Of a DNA stretch of 64,000 nucleotides, positions 45,770-55,982 are shown one piece after another. The DNA is from Eurosta solidaginis (taxonomy: Eukaryota > Arthropoda > Insecta > Diptera > Tephritidae). Under the pieces are notes generated by a model. It did not search any database. It worked only from the letters and a program-made list of their open reading frames with translations, and had not been told where the DNA came from. Made by a program: the position numbers and the translations under genes. The stretch is taken from assembly GCF_040869045.1 (NCBI RefSeq), contig NC_090319.1, positions 361,973,739-362,037,738 of the forward strand, given 5' to 3'. Each line of letters begins with the position of its first letter. Position 1 is the stretch's first letter.

Positions 45770-46000
45770 AATTAATTATATGATCGCGGGTTTGAATCGA
45801 TCCCAAGGCCTTAGCAGTAATTTATTTTCTGTAATTGTTATAGCTTTGATATTATTTTTCTTAATTTAAACAAATTTTTTACTAAATTAGAAGCAAGACA
45901 AAACGAGCTATGGCAGTTGTCTAAAATATTTTGTGTTTCTTTAATTTTAATTAAAAAATGTTTTCAATTAAGAAAAAATACATTAATGCATGTAACATGA
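45770..46000 (+). mobile_element. SINE-like repeat S3, partial copy
   Basis: ATGATCGCGGGTTTGAATCG arm at about 45780, then CGAGCTATGGCAGTTGTCTA and TTTTCAATTAAGAAAAA, in the same order as 55569-55965. Confidence 0.55.
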
Positions 46001-46329
46001 AAATGACAAAAATACAAGGGGAACATGGATCACAATAATCATATATATTATTTCTAATTGCTGTTTTAATTTTGGGGTCCCTTTTTGCTTTTGCTTGGAA
46101 TCCAAATCTATAAAAAAGTTTTGGTTGTAAAGATGGAGATTCGGGCTATTAGCGAGCTTTGGGCAATTTTGGTTCTAGTGCTTTTGTTTAGCTATATTTT
46201 ATTAAAATAATTTGTAAAAAATAACCGATTGTGAGCACACAAAGAAATCTATTTGTACTATGGCACTATTGTGAATATGTGCACTGCGTTACCGGCAGTT
46301 GCTACCATACGCTAGATGCAAGCGCAAGC
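46001..46329. other. Unassigned DNA
   Basis: Nothing supported. Confidence 0.2.
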
Positions 46330-46640
46330 TCTAAGTGTTAACTGATTGAAAGAACAGCTGATTTCTGTTGATATTTTATAAGAGACTTGTATATTGATTG
46401 CGCAAGATGCGCACGGGTCCGCCGCGTTAGATAAAAATTTGGAATTTTCAGATCGATTTTTAAGTAACTTTTCATTTCGTGAAACTTCAATGAGAAAAAG
46501 AATTCCGTTAGGTGGCGCACGGATCGAAACAATTTGATGAGCATTTGAAATATGTAGAATTTTGGTATCGATTTTTAAGTAACCTCTCATTGAGCTGCAA
46601 ATGTGAAACTTCACAGGTAGGTTAAGACAGCGCGCTGCAG
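46330..46640. repeat. Two ~110-bp units related to composite repeat E
   Basis: GATCGATTTTTAAGTAAC...CATT...AAACTTCA occurs near 46450 and 46566, with GGTGGCGCACGGATCGA between. The minus frames 46680-46312 and 46544-46338 run through these units. The repeat explains them better than a gene does. Confidence 0.5.
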
Positions 46641-46757
46641 CGTGACAAAGGAACAAAAGGAGAAAATAAAAAAAATTCAAGAATTTCCTTTACATAAATG
46701 GACAAAAATTAGCGAAAAATGTGTAATAAAAATATATTCTTGCTGAAGCTACAAACA

Positions 46758-47826
46758 TAGAAAATTGCTTAGTCATAAAAGGGGCGGTGCCACGCCCATT
46801 TTTTAAATTTGAATTTTTTCTTATTTATTGTTATAAATCGACTTGGGAAATGAAATACCATTGATACAAAGCTCTTTTTTGCAAAGATAAAACTTGTCTT
46901 ATTCGTCCACGACTCTCTTAAAAATCTTTTATATAAAAGTGGGCGTGGTCCTTAACCGATTTCGTTAATTTTTCTTCTAGCCATTCCTTATAGTATTGGC
47001 AACCTCTCTGCCGAATTTTGTTACGATAGGTTTAACGATTTTTGATTTATGATTAATAATATTTGTAAAATTGATTTTATCACAAGTGGGCGGTGCCAGG
47101 CCCGTTTTAAAAAAGATTTTAAAATTTTTATCAAGAGTTTCAATAGCAGTCCACATGTCAAATTTCAACATTCTACGTGTATTATTTACTAAATAATCAG
47201 ATTTTTTGTGTTTTCCAATACGTTATATATTTGTTTTTGTTTTTATCGGCCTATTGATAAATGATTCAAGGTTCGATTCGAGCTCAAGGCCAGAACAATA
47301 ATTTTTTTTCTAATGATAATTATTGTTATTTTTTAATTTTTCTAAATTTGAAAAATTGTATTTTGTTTTTTGAATAGTAAGTATAAAATTTTTCAGACAA
47401 CCTGCCATAGCTGCGCAGATAGATCCATTTCGAAGGGTGCTAAGCCTTCATCATCAGTACGCTTTAGGCATGCTGCGCTAACCATTTATTATAATTATTG
47501 TTCTGGCCTTGAGCTCGAATCGAACCTTGAAAACGTTATATATATAAAAATTGGGCGTGGTTATCGTCGGATTTCGCTCATTTTCAATGGAAATCTATTC
47601 TGGGTCCAGATAAGCTCGTATACCAAATTTAGTGAAGATATATCAATATTTACTAAAGTTATTGTGTTAACGGACATACGGACGGACATGGCTCAATCAA
47701 ATCTTTTTTCGGTACTGATAATTTTGATATATGGCAGTCTATATATATCTCGATTCCTTTATACCAGTATAACCAACCGTTATCCAATCAAAGTTATAAT
47801 ACCCTGTGTACAAGTACAGCTGGGTA
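46758..47826 (-). mobile_element. DINE-1/Helentron-like element A2, split by SINE S3
   Basis: Body phrases GGGGCGGTGCCACGCCC (46780) and AAGTGGGCGTGGTCC (46936) are as in 5208-6201. The GTCC region is reduced to GGACATACGGACGGACATGG at about 47670. The 5' end reads TACCCAGCTGTACTTG on the minus strand near 47826. The 3' end is missing. The 302-bp insertion at 47231-47532 interrupts it. Confidence 0.75.
47231..47532 (-). mobile_element. SINE-like S3 with perfect 37-bp inverted repeats
   Basis: Flanked by ACGTTATATAT at 47220-47230 and 47533-47543 (11-bp duplication). Bases 47267-47303 and 47493-47529 are exact inverted copies of 37 bp containing the B-box-like GGTTCGATTCGAGC. The interior, on the minus strand, has ATGGTTAGCGCAGCATGCC (A-box-like) and CGAAATGGATCT. 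The outer left is (TTTTTG)n, which reads as an A-rich tail on the minus strand. The plus frame 47370-47948 crosses the SINE and Helentron-like body and is not a gene. Confidence 0.85.
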
Positions 47827-47829
47827 TAA

Positions 47830-48395
47830 GAAGCTCCGCTAGGTTGCGCATGGAGCGATATATTTCAAAAAATGGTATTTTTGGTCCGATTTGCCTCATA
47901 TTTGGAACACATATTACATACAGGAATAGAAAGCGACCTATGAAATAAATCGCCGCCAGGTCTCGCAAGGATCGAGATATTCAAAAATCGTGTATGTGGT
48001 CCGATTTATCTCGTATTTTGAGGGCACATTTCATACGGAAATAGAAATCGCTCTATGAAAAACATTACCCGCACGTGGCGCTGAGTCGAGTAAAATCTTT
48101 GGAAGGATTATGTTTTTAGGAGTTGTAACAATTGTCAGGAAAGGGTCCTTGTAATAATGAGGCAAGAAATGAACTAAATAGGCTGAGAAATAATAGGAAA
48201 TTAAATAAAAACTGAAAACTTGGAAATAAAATAATTTTAAAAAATTTTTAATTAAACGGTTTTATTGAAAAATACGTACATTAAGTAGTAATAATACTAA
48301 AAGCTAGAAAATAATTAGGTAGGTCCTAGGTACTAGTCATAACATTCCTGATAAATCTAGGGTGGGTTCAGCAAATAAATAAAAGCACTGGGCGC
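47830..48395. mobile_element. Composite repeat E: X units plus one foldback arm
   Basis: Two X units of about 113 bp (GCTCCGCTAGGTTGCGCATG and GCCGCCAGGTCTCGCAAGG), then AAATCTTTGGAAGGATTATG, then an arm to about 48395 (GGTAGGTCCTAGGTACTAGT). The second arm is absent. Confidence 0.65.
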
Positions 48396-48507
48396 GTGCA
48401 ATTAACTTTGAACTAGTAAATGGGGCACAATATAATCTCAGATTTTTTGTTGAAGATCCCTTATTTTCCTATAAGAATTTGTATTGCTGAACAGTTACTT
48501 ACATCAT

Positions 48508-48655
48508 AGGTCGATTCTTAAAAAAGTGAAAGTTGCTATGAAGATCTCTTAAAATTAAACCCGAAGCTTGAACTTTTACAGGCTACCTTTTTTGATGTTG
48601 TGAATAACATTTTTCCTATACCAAAATGATTTTTTTTTAATCGACCCACCCTAAT
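48508..48655. mobile_element. Small MITE-like element
   Basis: TAGGTCGATTCTTAAAAAAG on the left is matched by an inverted TTTTTTAATCGACCCACCCTA on the right, about 148 bp overall. No interior frame. The repeats are imperfect, so confidence is limited. Confidence 0.4.
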
Positions 48656-50480
48656 TAATTTATACATTAACCAATGAGTGGAAAATCACCCCATATCGCC
48701 AGTTCGAAAACGGTCTATCTAAGAATATTTTATTCAAAACCGCTCCATCCCAGAATTCGTTTCAAAAACGCGCTAACTCAGAATTCTGAAATAGGTTATG
48801 AATCGGCAGACGAGATAGGGTCAAAAGTGAATATATAAAGCTATCACTTTTATTGGCACAATTGTTTTTAGGAGTGAAAACAAAGTTCAATAGACTTACG
48901 AAACACTTTAAACCTCTTCTTCTGAAACAATGTAGAACGAATTTTGAACCTAAGGATCCTCTTCAAGTTTATGAATCTCACTCAAACACATTTTCTATAA
49001 AAAAACCATTCTCACCTCTCTTAGTAGTTAATTCAAATATTACACTCAGCTGATATTATCTCTTCTGTAGCTGAGCAGATATAGAACTCTTTGCATGACC
49101 GACCGCTGCCCATCAAAAACATGGCAAAAATAAAAAAATAATTAATAGGAATGAAAAACACAATAAAGCGCATGAACAGGACTCAAAATAACTTGAAGAT
49201 CACATAAGATAAAGTTGAAATGGAAACAATTTCATTTGATTTGATAAAGATGTCACTTAATTTGAAAAAGAAAGTTGTATTCGAAACGAAAATTGATAAA
49301 AGTTTCATTTGACCTTAAGTGATATATGTATATATCGTGGACATTTTTTTCAATTTGCGCCAATTTGCTTAAGTACAAATAATACACCAATTAAAAGCAT
49401 AAGGCCTATAGGATAGAAAACGTTGGGTTGGCTTCGTTGTCCCTGCGCACCTGTTTTATTATCCGATTTAAGCTGGAAGAAGAACTAATGATTTTGATGA
49501 AATTTAAAGCACAAGTTAATAGTGTGCAAGGGCCTTCTTTCTGCAACCCAGTCCTCTTCTTCTTCATATTGTAGCGTTCAGGCCATATTTTTGAGCGGTT
49601 TCATCGATGTTGATGTTCCTGTGCCTGATATGGGTACAGTACGTTTCGGAAAATAGCACCATTAAGGCACTAGCCGGACTATACCTGGAACAATTTAATA
49701 TGACTACGTTTAACCGTCTAGGTCATTCAACCTGCTCCTCGGTTAGAAATTTGGGGTCCCCACAAACTCGACTGCCTAATATAAAACAAGTTTCGCCACC
49801 AAAGGTCAGGAAGAAAATTGTATTACAGAAGCTGTAAATTGTACTGGAACCCCATGAAAAGTTTGAATTACATCTCCTGGAAACAGAAACAAGCTAATAT
49901 TTTTTGTCGATATTATGCTAGGAATATTAAACTTGACCAATAATGTTAGGCCATTTAAATCAGTGTCGAAGTTGTCGATAGGAATACTTCACGGATCTGA
50001 AGTTTTTCTTATAACATGACGTAGCCAGTCTAGACTTTTATACGCTGCACTATTTTCATATCTGAACAATGATATCATTTAACTTCCTGTCTTTCATACC
50101 ATTGGCACCATCAAAAGCAATAATTTCAAGTTTCACCAAAGAATTGAAATATTTGAAATATTGCTTATGTCTGGATAAACTTCCTTCTCTTTTTCAACTG
50201 TGCTAAATTTCTTTTCATATCTAACCACAATTATTGAAAATCATTTTTTAATACAAATAAATGACCTAATTAAGTAAACATGTTTGAAGAATATACTTGC
50301 GGTTATCTTGATTCAATTGCCTATTAAAATTCAACACTTGAGATAATCTTTTAAAACAAATAATTACAAGTGGTGCTTACAACACTGAAGAAAAACGCCT
50401 ACTAAAATCATAATACAGAGGCCCATACACCCTTTCTACTAGCAAATTTTGGAAAATTTGTTTGATTAAATTAACTAATC
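48656..50480. other. Mostly unassigned DNA
   Basis: 48700-48830 has TTCAAAAACGCGCTAACTCAG-type phrases akin to repeat D. 49580-49760 contains fragments like the S2 SINE body (GCACCATTAAGGCACTAGCC, GACTACGTTTAACCGTC), so a decayed S2 copy is likely there. The frames 48853-49053 and 49607-49837 are not genes. Confidence 0.35.
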
Positions 50481-51530
50481 TTCTTAACGCAACATTTAAA
50501 CAGCAAACAACAACATTGCCTACGTCTTCTTAATAATAACCTTCTTTCCCATTATTTCTCCATTTGCAAAGGCGCCGTACGATCATTTTGTTTGCTATAA
50601 ACAGAATTTATATCATTTAATAGCCTAAATGAGCGCCATGTCGATTAAAAGTGGTGGCGGTATTTAAATAAAACGAAAAAACCAACAAACCAAAGTCAAA
50701 ATAACATGACTCACAAACAATGCGAAAAAATCTTTTACTGTAAATTTAAGACCGACAGCCGTTCAGTTCTTGCAAAGTAATTGTACGGCCTTACGACTTT
50801 TGGGCCTTAAGTCTTAAATATTTACGCACAAAACAATGCCTAAATTGATGTTAAGGGAAGGGTGGCAATTACTGCTTTGCTCTTATAAATGATACATCCT
50901 TACTAAATATTTTAGGCAGCTGCTGTCATTGCCTGCGATTTTATTTGCAGATGGGGAAAATGTTTTAATTTGAATTATGCATTACATGAGGGAAATTTGT
51001 TTAAATACTTTAAGTTGCCTGCAGCAAGCCTTAAACATTTGACATTGTCATAAGTTATTGTTGTTTAAAGATTTGGGGAATACATTATTTGAATAAGCGA
51101 TTGTATTTTATCAATAAAAGTTATTAAATTATTCAATTGCTGCTTATTTGTAATCAAAGAGGCGCCCCATTTGCATATTGTTTCTTGGATTAATAGGATA
51201 AACTGAAAATTTTTTTATTTATCTACAGCGATGAGTGCCATAGACAATTACAGGTAAAAACAATTTAATTCCACCATTCGGATAAAACAGAGTGCGAGTC
51301 CAAATATAGAGATCTTGCATAAATGGAGTGCAAGCGATAACTTTTTTCGTGAAGTATCTGTTGATTTTGGTTGATACAAGTATCTATTTTGTGAAACTAT
51401 ATCGAGCTTCTTGGACGTCCTCATTTTGCACACTGCTTTTGACATATATGTAATATATTGCTACAAAAGGCTAGGTATATTCCCAAACATCAGAGTGCCG
51501 ATATATTGCTGTTTAAACGTTTTTATACTC
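50481..51530. other. Unique, moderately complex DNA
   Basis: About 1 kb with no repeat matches in the window and less simple sequence than its surroundings, for example around 50560-50700 and 50800-51100. No exon could be supported: TTTTATTTGCAG at about 50939-50950 is followed by a frame that stops after five codons. A candidate intronic regulatory block, on complexity alone. Confidence 0.3.
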
Positions 51531-53733
51531 AGCGTGTTTTGCACACAGAGTATATTAACGCTGATTGGATAAAGGTTGGTTGTACACGTATAAAGGAATC
51601 GAGATTGCTATAGACTTCCAAATATCAAAATCATCAATATCGAAAAAAAATTTTATTGAGCCATGTCCGTCCGTCCGTTAGCACGATAACTTGAGTAAAT
51701 ATTGAAATATCGTCACCAAACTTGTTACACTAGCTTATCTGGACCCAGAATAGATTGGTATTGAAAATGAGCGAAATCGGATGATAACCATGCCCATTTT
51801 ATAAATATAAAATTTTGGAAAACACAAAAAACCTGATAATTTAGTAAATAATACACCTATAATATTGAAATTTGATATGTGGACTGATATTGTGACTCTT
51901 GTTAAAAATTTCGAAAAATTTTTCAAAATGGGCGTGGCACCGCCCACTTATGATAATATCAATTTTACAAATATTATTAATCATAAATCAAAAATCGTTA
52001 AACCTATCGTAACAAAATTCGGCAGAGAGGTTGCCTTTACTATAAGGAATGATTTCAAGAAAAATTAACAAAATCGGTTAAGGACCACGCCCACTTTTAT
52101 ATAAAAGATTTTAAAAAGGGTCGTGGACGAATAAAATAAGCTATATCTTTGCAAAAAAGAGCGTTATATCAATAGTATTTCATTTCCCAAGTTGATTTAT
52201 AACAATAAATGGGAAAATCTTCATATTTAAAAAAATGGGCGTGGCTCCGCCCCTTTTATGACTAAGCAATTTTCTATGTTTCGGGAGCCATACTCCGAAG
52301 AAAAATTAACGGATCGTAATAAAATTGGGTACACAAATTTTCCCTATAGCAGGAAATATTTCTAGGGAAAATGGACGAGACCGGTTAAAAACCACGCCCA
52401 CTTTTATATAAAAGATTTTGAAGGGGTCGTTGACGAAAATAATAAGCTATATCTTAGCGAAAAATAACTTTGTGCCAATAGAATTTTACTTTCTAAATTG
52501 AATTATAATATGACTTAAATGAATTGTCATCTATTCGGCTGTGACTACTCTTGGGTTTAGGATGAACTCCCGGCTTACTTGCATAAACCACATTAATTTT
52601 GCTGTCTCGAAAATATATTATATTCTTAGGAGATTGTGGCTTGGCTGTTCTTATCTTCCAGTTAACACAAAAATTGAACTAGTAAACGCTTTCGTTGTCC
52701 CACAAATCACCTATTTTGAACTAGTATATGGAGATCTCGGCTCAGAATCCAATAGGAAATTAAACCTAGCTCTGAATAATGCTGCGAGGTTCATATACGG
52801 TAAGAGAAAGTTTGATCACATCTCCATCTACACAAAAAATATTCCTGGAAGGAGCTTGGAAAATTACCTTCAGACGAGGAACGTAATTTTTTTATTTAAA
52901 CTTATTAGGTACCAGAAACCCGGCTATCTTTATGAAAAACTCAGCTTTGTAACATCTTCCCGTACTAATACTATTGTAGTACCATGATTTTTATCCATAC
53001 CGGCGTCTAGGCTGTTCTTTGTTAGTGCTGTGCGACTATGGAACTCATTGCCAATGTGAATTAAATGTACTAAATCAGATAGATGCTTTAAGGCGGCAGT
53101 TGCAAATAATTTTCATAGGGATGTCTCTTACATCCCGGTTTGCCTCGTCCGTGAGGTTTCTTCTAATTTAAGTTATTTCATATTCTAATATCAGTAAGCT
53201 CTGTAATTTATATGTAAAACGTACAAAAAAATACTCAGCGTCTTAATGTGCTAAGGGAGTAAACAAATAAATAAATAAATAAATAAAAAAATAAATAAAT
53301 TGGAAAACACAAAAATTTTTGAAAATGGTTGTGGCACCGCCCCTTTTTTGACTAAGCAATTTTCTATTATTCGGGAGCTATAACTCGAAGAAAAATTTAC
53401 ATATCGTAATGAAAATGTGCACACATATTTTCCTTATAGCAGAACATATTTCTAGTAAAAATGGTCGGGACCGGTTAAAGACCACGGCAACTTAAATATA
53501 AAACAAGTTTAAAAGGGTCGTAGACTAGAATAATAAGTTATAACTTAACAAAAAATCAATGATATTTCACTTATCAAGTTTTATTGCAAGAGGAAATGGG
53601 GAGACATTTTTTTTAAACGGGCGGTGCCACGTGTTATGCAGAAAAGTAATTCATCTGAAATGAAATGTACAATTGAAGCTCACGCTGAGTATACAATGTT
53701 CGGTTACACCCGAACTTAGACACCTTTACTTGT
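51531..53733 (+). mobile_element. DINE-1/Helentron-like element A2, split by a LINE
   Basis: 5' TTTTATACTCAGCGTG at 51531, GTCC block at about 51665, and body modules with ACCACGCCCACTTTTATATA repeated near 52083 and 52390 (about 305 bp apart) and again, diverged, near 53480. The 3' part has CACGCTGAGTATAC, the hairpin TTCGGTTACACCCGAA and AGACACCTTTACTTG (53733). The LINE fragment 52512-53300 interrupts it between TTGAATTATAAT and TTGGAAAACAC, which are adjacent in the copy at 23091-23120. Confidence 0.85.
52512..53300 (+). pseudogene. Jockey-type LINE C-terminal fragment with (AAAT)n tail
   Basis: The frame 52541-52987 reads TLGFRMNSRLTCINHINFAV, the segment after the RT palm, then KIELVNAFVVPQITYFELVY and YLQTRNVIFLFKLIRYQKPG, typical of the C-terminal region of Jockey-like LINEs that lack RNase H. 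In-frame stops follow from 52985, with RLWNSLPM recognisable beyond. An AAATAAATAAAT tail lies at 53268-53300. It is 5' truncated, so the catalytic motifs are absent. Inserted in a Helentron-like element. Confidence 0.85.
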
Positions 53734-53839
53734 TGTTTTTGTACTCAATATTCGAATGTACCTAAATTTAAATTTTTTCTTGTGACATTTATGCGAGCAT
53801 TTTCTATTGGTAATATAGGATTATTACATATTTGGGTTT

Positions 53840-54870
53840 AGGGGATAAATTTGAATTGATTGTTCGGCACTGTTTTGAATGTATTTAAGGATTGTTCCAG
53901 AAATTTCACAGAATAATTTCAAAATTATTTGCTGGACTTTTCCGGAATCATTTCGGGTCTATGTTAAAATCATTTTAAAATTGTATTGGATTTATTTTAG
54001 CAGCATTGCGGAACTATTACGTAATAATTTTGCAACTATTTGCTGGAATTTTTCGGGACCATTACAAAATACTGTCAAGTTGGTGCAGGCATAACTTGAA
54101 GATAGATTTGGAATTAACTTGAGGCAACTTTAAAATTATTTCAATATTTATTCGGTGATATTTTGGATATATTTTGGGATTATAGCGCGACTTTTTTTAA
54201 TAATTTCTGAACTATTTTTTGGACTGTTCCCGGATCATTTCGGGAGTACTGTAAAATACGTTAAAGTTGTTGCAGTCATTATTTTGAGATAAATATGGGA
54301 TTAGTGCGAGATAAGTTTAAAATTATTTTGGATCTATTTTAGGTTTATTAAAGGATTATTCGGGGACTATATAAAAGTAGCTTCAGAACTATTTGCTGGA
54401 CTATTATAAAATACTTAGAGGTCGTAACTTTGAGATAAATTTAAGATTATTTCGAGTTATACTTGAGAATATATTTGGAACTATATGCTGGACTCTTTCG
54501 TGAGTATATAAGACTCATTTTGAGATTGTTTAAATTATTATTATTTTTAATTGGGGAATAATTATGGAATAATTTCGTAACAATTTCAGAACTATATATT
54601 TGCTGGAATTTTTCGGCATCATTTAAGGTCTGTTTTTGAATAGTTTTGGGATCATTTTATTTTTTCTTAACATTATTCTACAATCATTCCGTAGTTATAT
54701 TTGAATTATTTGAAGGTAGTCTAAAGATTATTCTAAGGGCAATTTTGGGATTTTTATCGCAACTGATACTGGATAGTTTCTTGAATGTTTTCAAATTAAA
54801 TCTGGACTATTTCGACATAATTTGTGGACAATTTTCGGAACTATTTGAAAATATTTAATTTCGGGACGAA
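53840..54870. repeat. Cryptic ATTTCGGGACTATT-type repeat
   Basis: About 1 kb of imperfect short phrases such as TTTGCTGGACTTTTCCGGAA, GGACTATTCC and AATTATTTCGG without a fixed period. It generates the frames 53879-54094 and 54646-54858, which are not genes. 31567-31770 is a smaller relative. Confidence 0.65.
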
Positions 54871-55547
54871 TTTGAAATCTTTTTTAGATTGTATCATTTT
54901 GCGTTTTTGAATGCATTAGCTTAAGTTCACTTAAAATGTAGTGATTCTATGCCGTATTTTTGCCACAACAAGAAGATACCCCAAAGACTCGGTGGCTTAC
55001 TTTGAACAGTTGCGGGGATACCTTGTGATATGAACTGTATTTACACATTTTTTTGGGAAAAAGGATGCAGTTTCCAATCGATGTTGAAATTTTTCTGCTG
55101 GAATGCACTCATTGGGCTTCTAACTGTATCCATACATTTTCAATAACATAGCTCTAAAGTTAGTCTCGTTATCGCCTACTTCCCTTACAATAGGTTTGTT
55201 GGACACCAGATTTTTGTTAATGAAGCGGAACGTCGTGTGTGAAAAGAAAAATCGATTATTTCATTGAACATAATATGTGATTCCACACACTAACCTAGCT
55301 GTGGTCATTCCACCTTGGTAGCGTAGAGGGGCGGATTTACGTATACATGTAAGTTAATATTACATTTATTATGGCAAAAGGATTTTTACTTTTATCGTTT
55401 TGTACTTGTTGTCTACTGTAATAACTTTCAAAATGTAAAATTTTACTCAAAGTGTAATTGGACAATTAAAAGCGCTGTAGAGAGTGACATAGCCCCGTCC
55501 GCCGTGTTTCCTGTCAATAAGGGAAAAATCTACAAATATAAAAACCT
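54871..55547. other. Unassigned DNA
   Basis: No gene or repeat recognised. Confidence 0.25.
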
Positions 55548-55982
55548 AAAGCGTCTTATATCGGCCTACTGATTTGCAAGATCGCGGGTTCGATTCGAGC
55601 TCATGGCCTAACAATAATTTTTTATCATTATTAATACATCCCAGAGAACGGGGAAAAAAGTGTCAATAAAATATGACACTATGGCAGCATTGACAGCAAG
55701 TCCAATTTTCACAGCTATTCTGCAACAGATGCCGCAGTGTTGTGAATATCAATTGGCACGAACCAGAATAGAAGTAGGATTAATTGAGACAAACAAAAAA
55801 CGGCTGTGATGGCTGAATGGTTATAGCAGCGGCGCCTAAATGTTGCCGATGAAGGAATTTAGCATCTCCCGAAATGGATCTATACAACGAGCTTTGGCAG
55901 TTGTCTAAATTTTTTTTTCTTCTATTCTAATTTAAAAATTTTTTCAATTAAGAAAAAATTATCATAACAATAATAATGATAA

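Noticed and set aside
46312..46680. 122-codon minus-strand frame with a signal-like start
   Set aside because: It spans two ~110-bp repeat units related to composite repeat E and has no fitting promoter or splice signals.
47370..47948. 192-codon open frame, the longest in the window
   Set aside because: It crosses the junction of a SINE and a Helentron-like element and runs into a third repeat, so it cannot be an evolved gene.
50939..50975. TTTTATTTGCAG followed by ATGGGG as a second host exon
   Set aside because: The frame stops after five codons and no donor follows.
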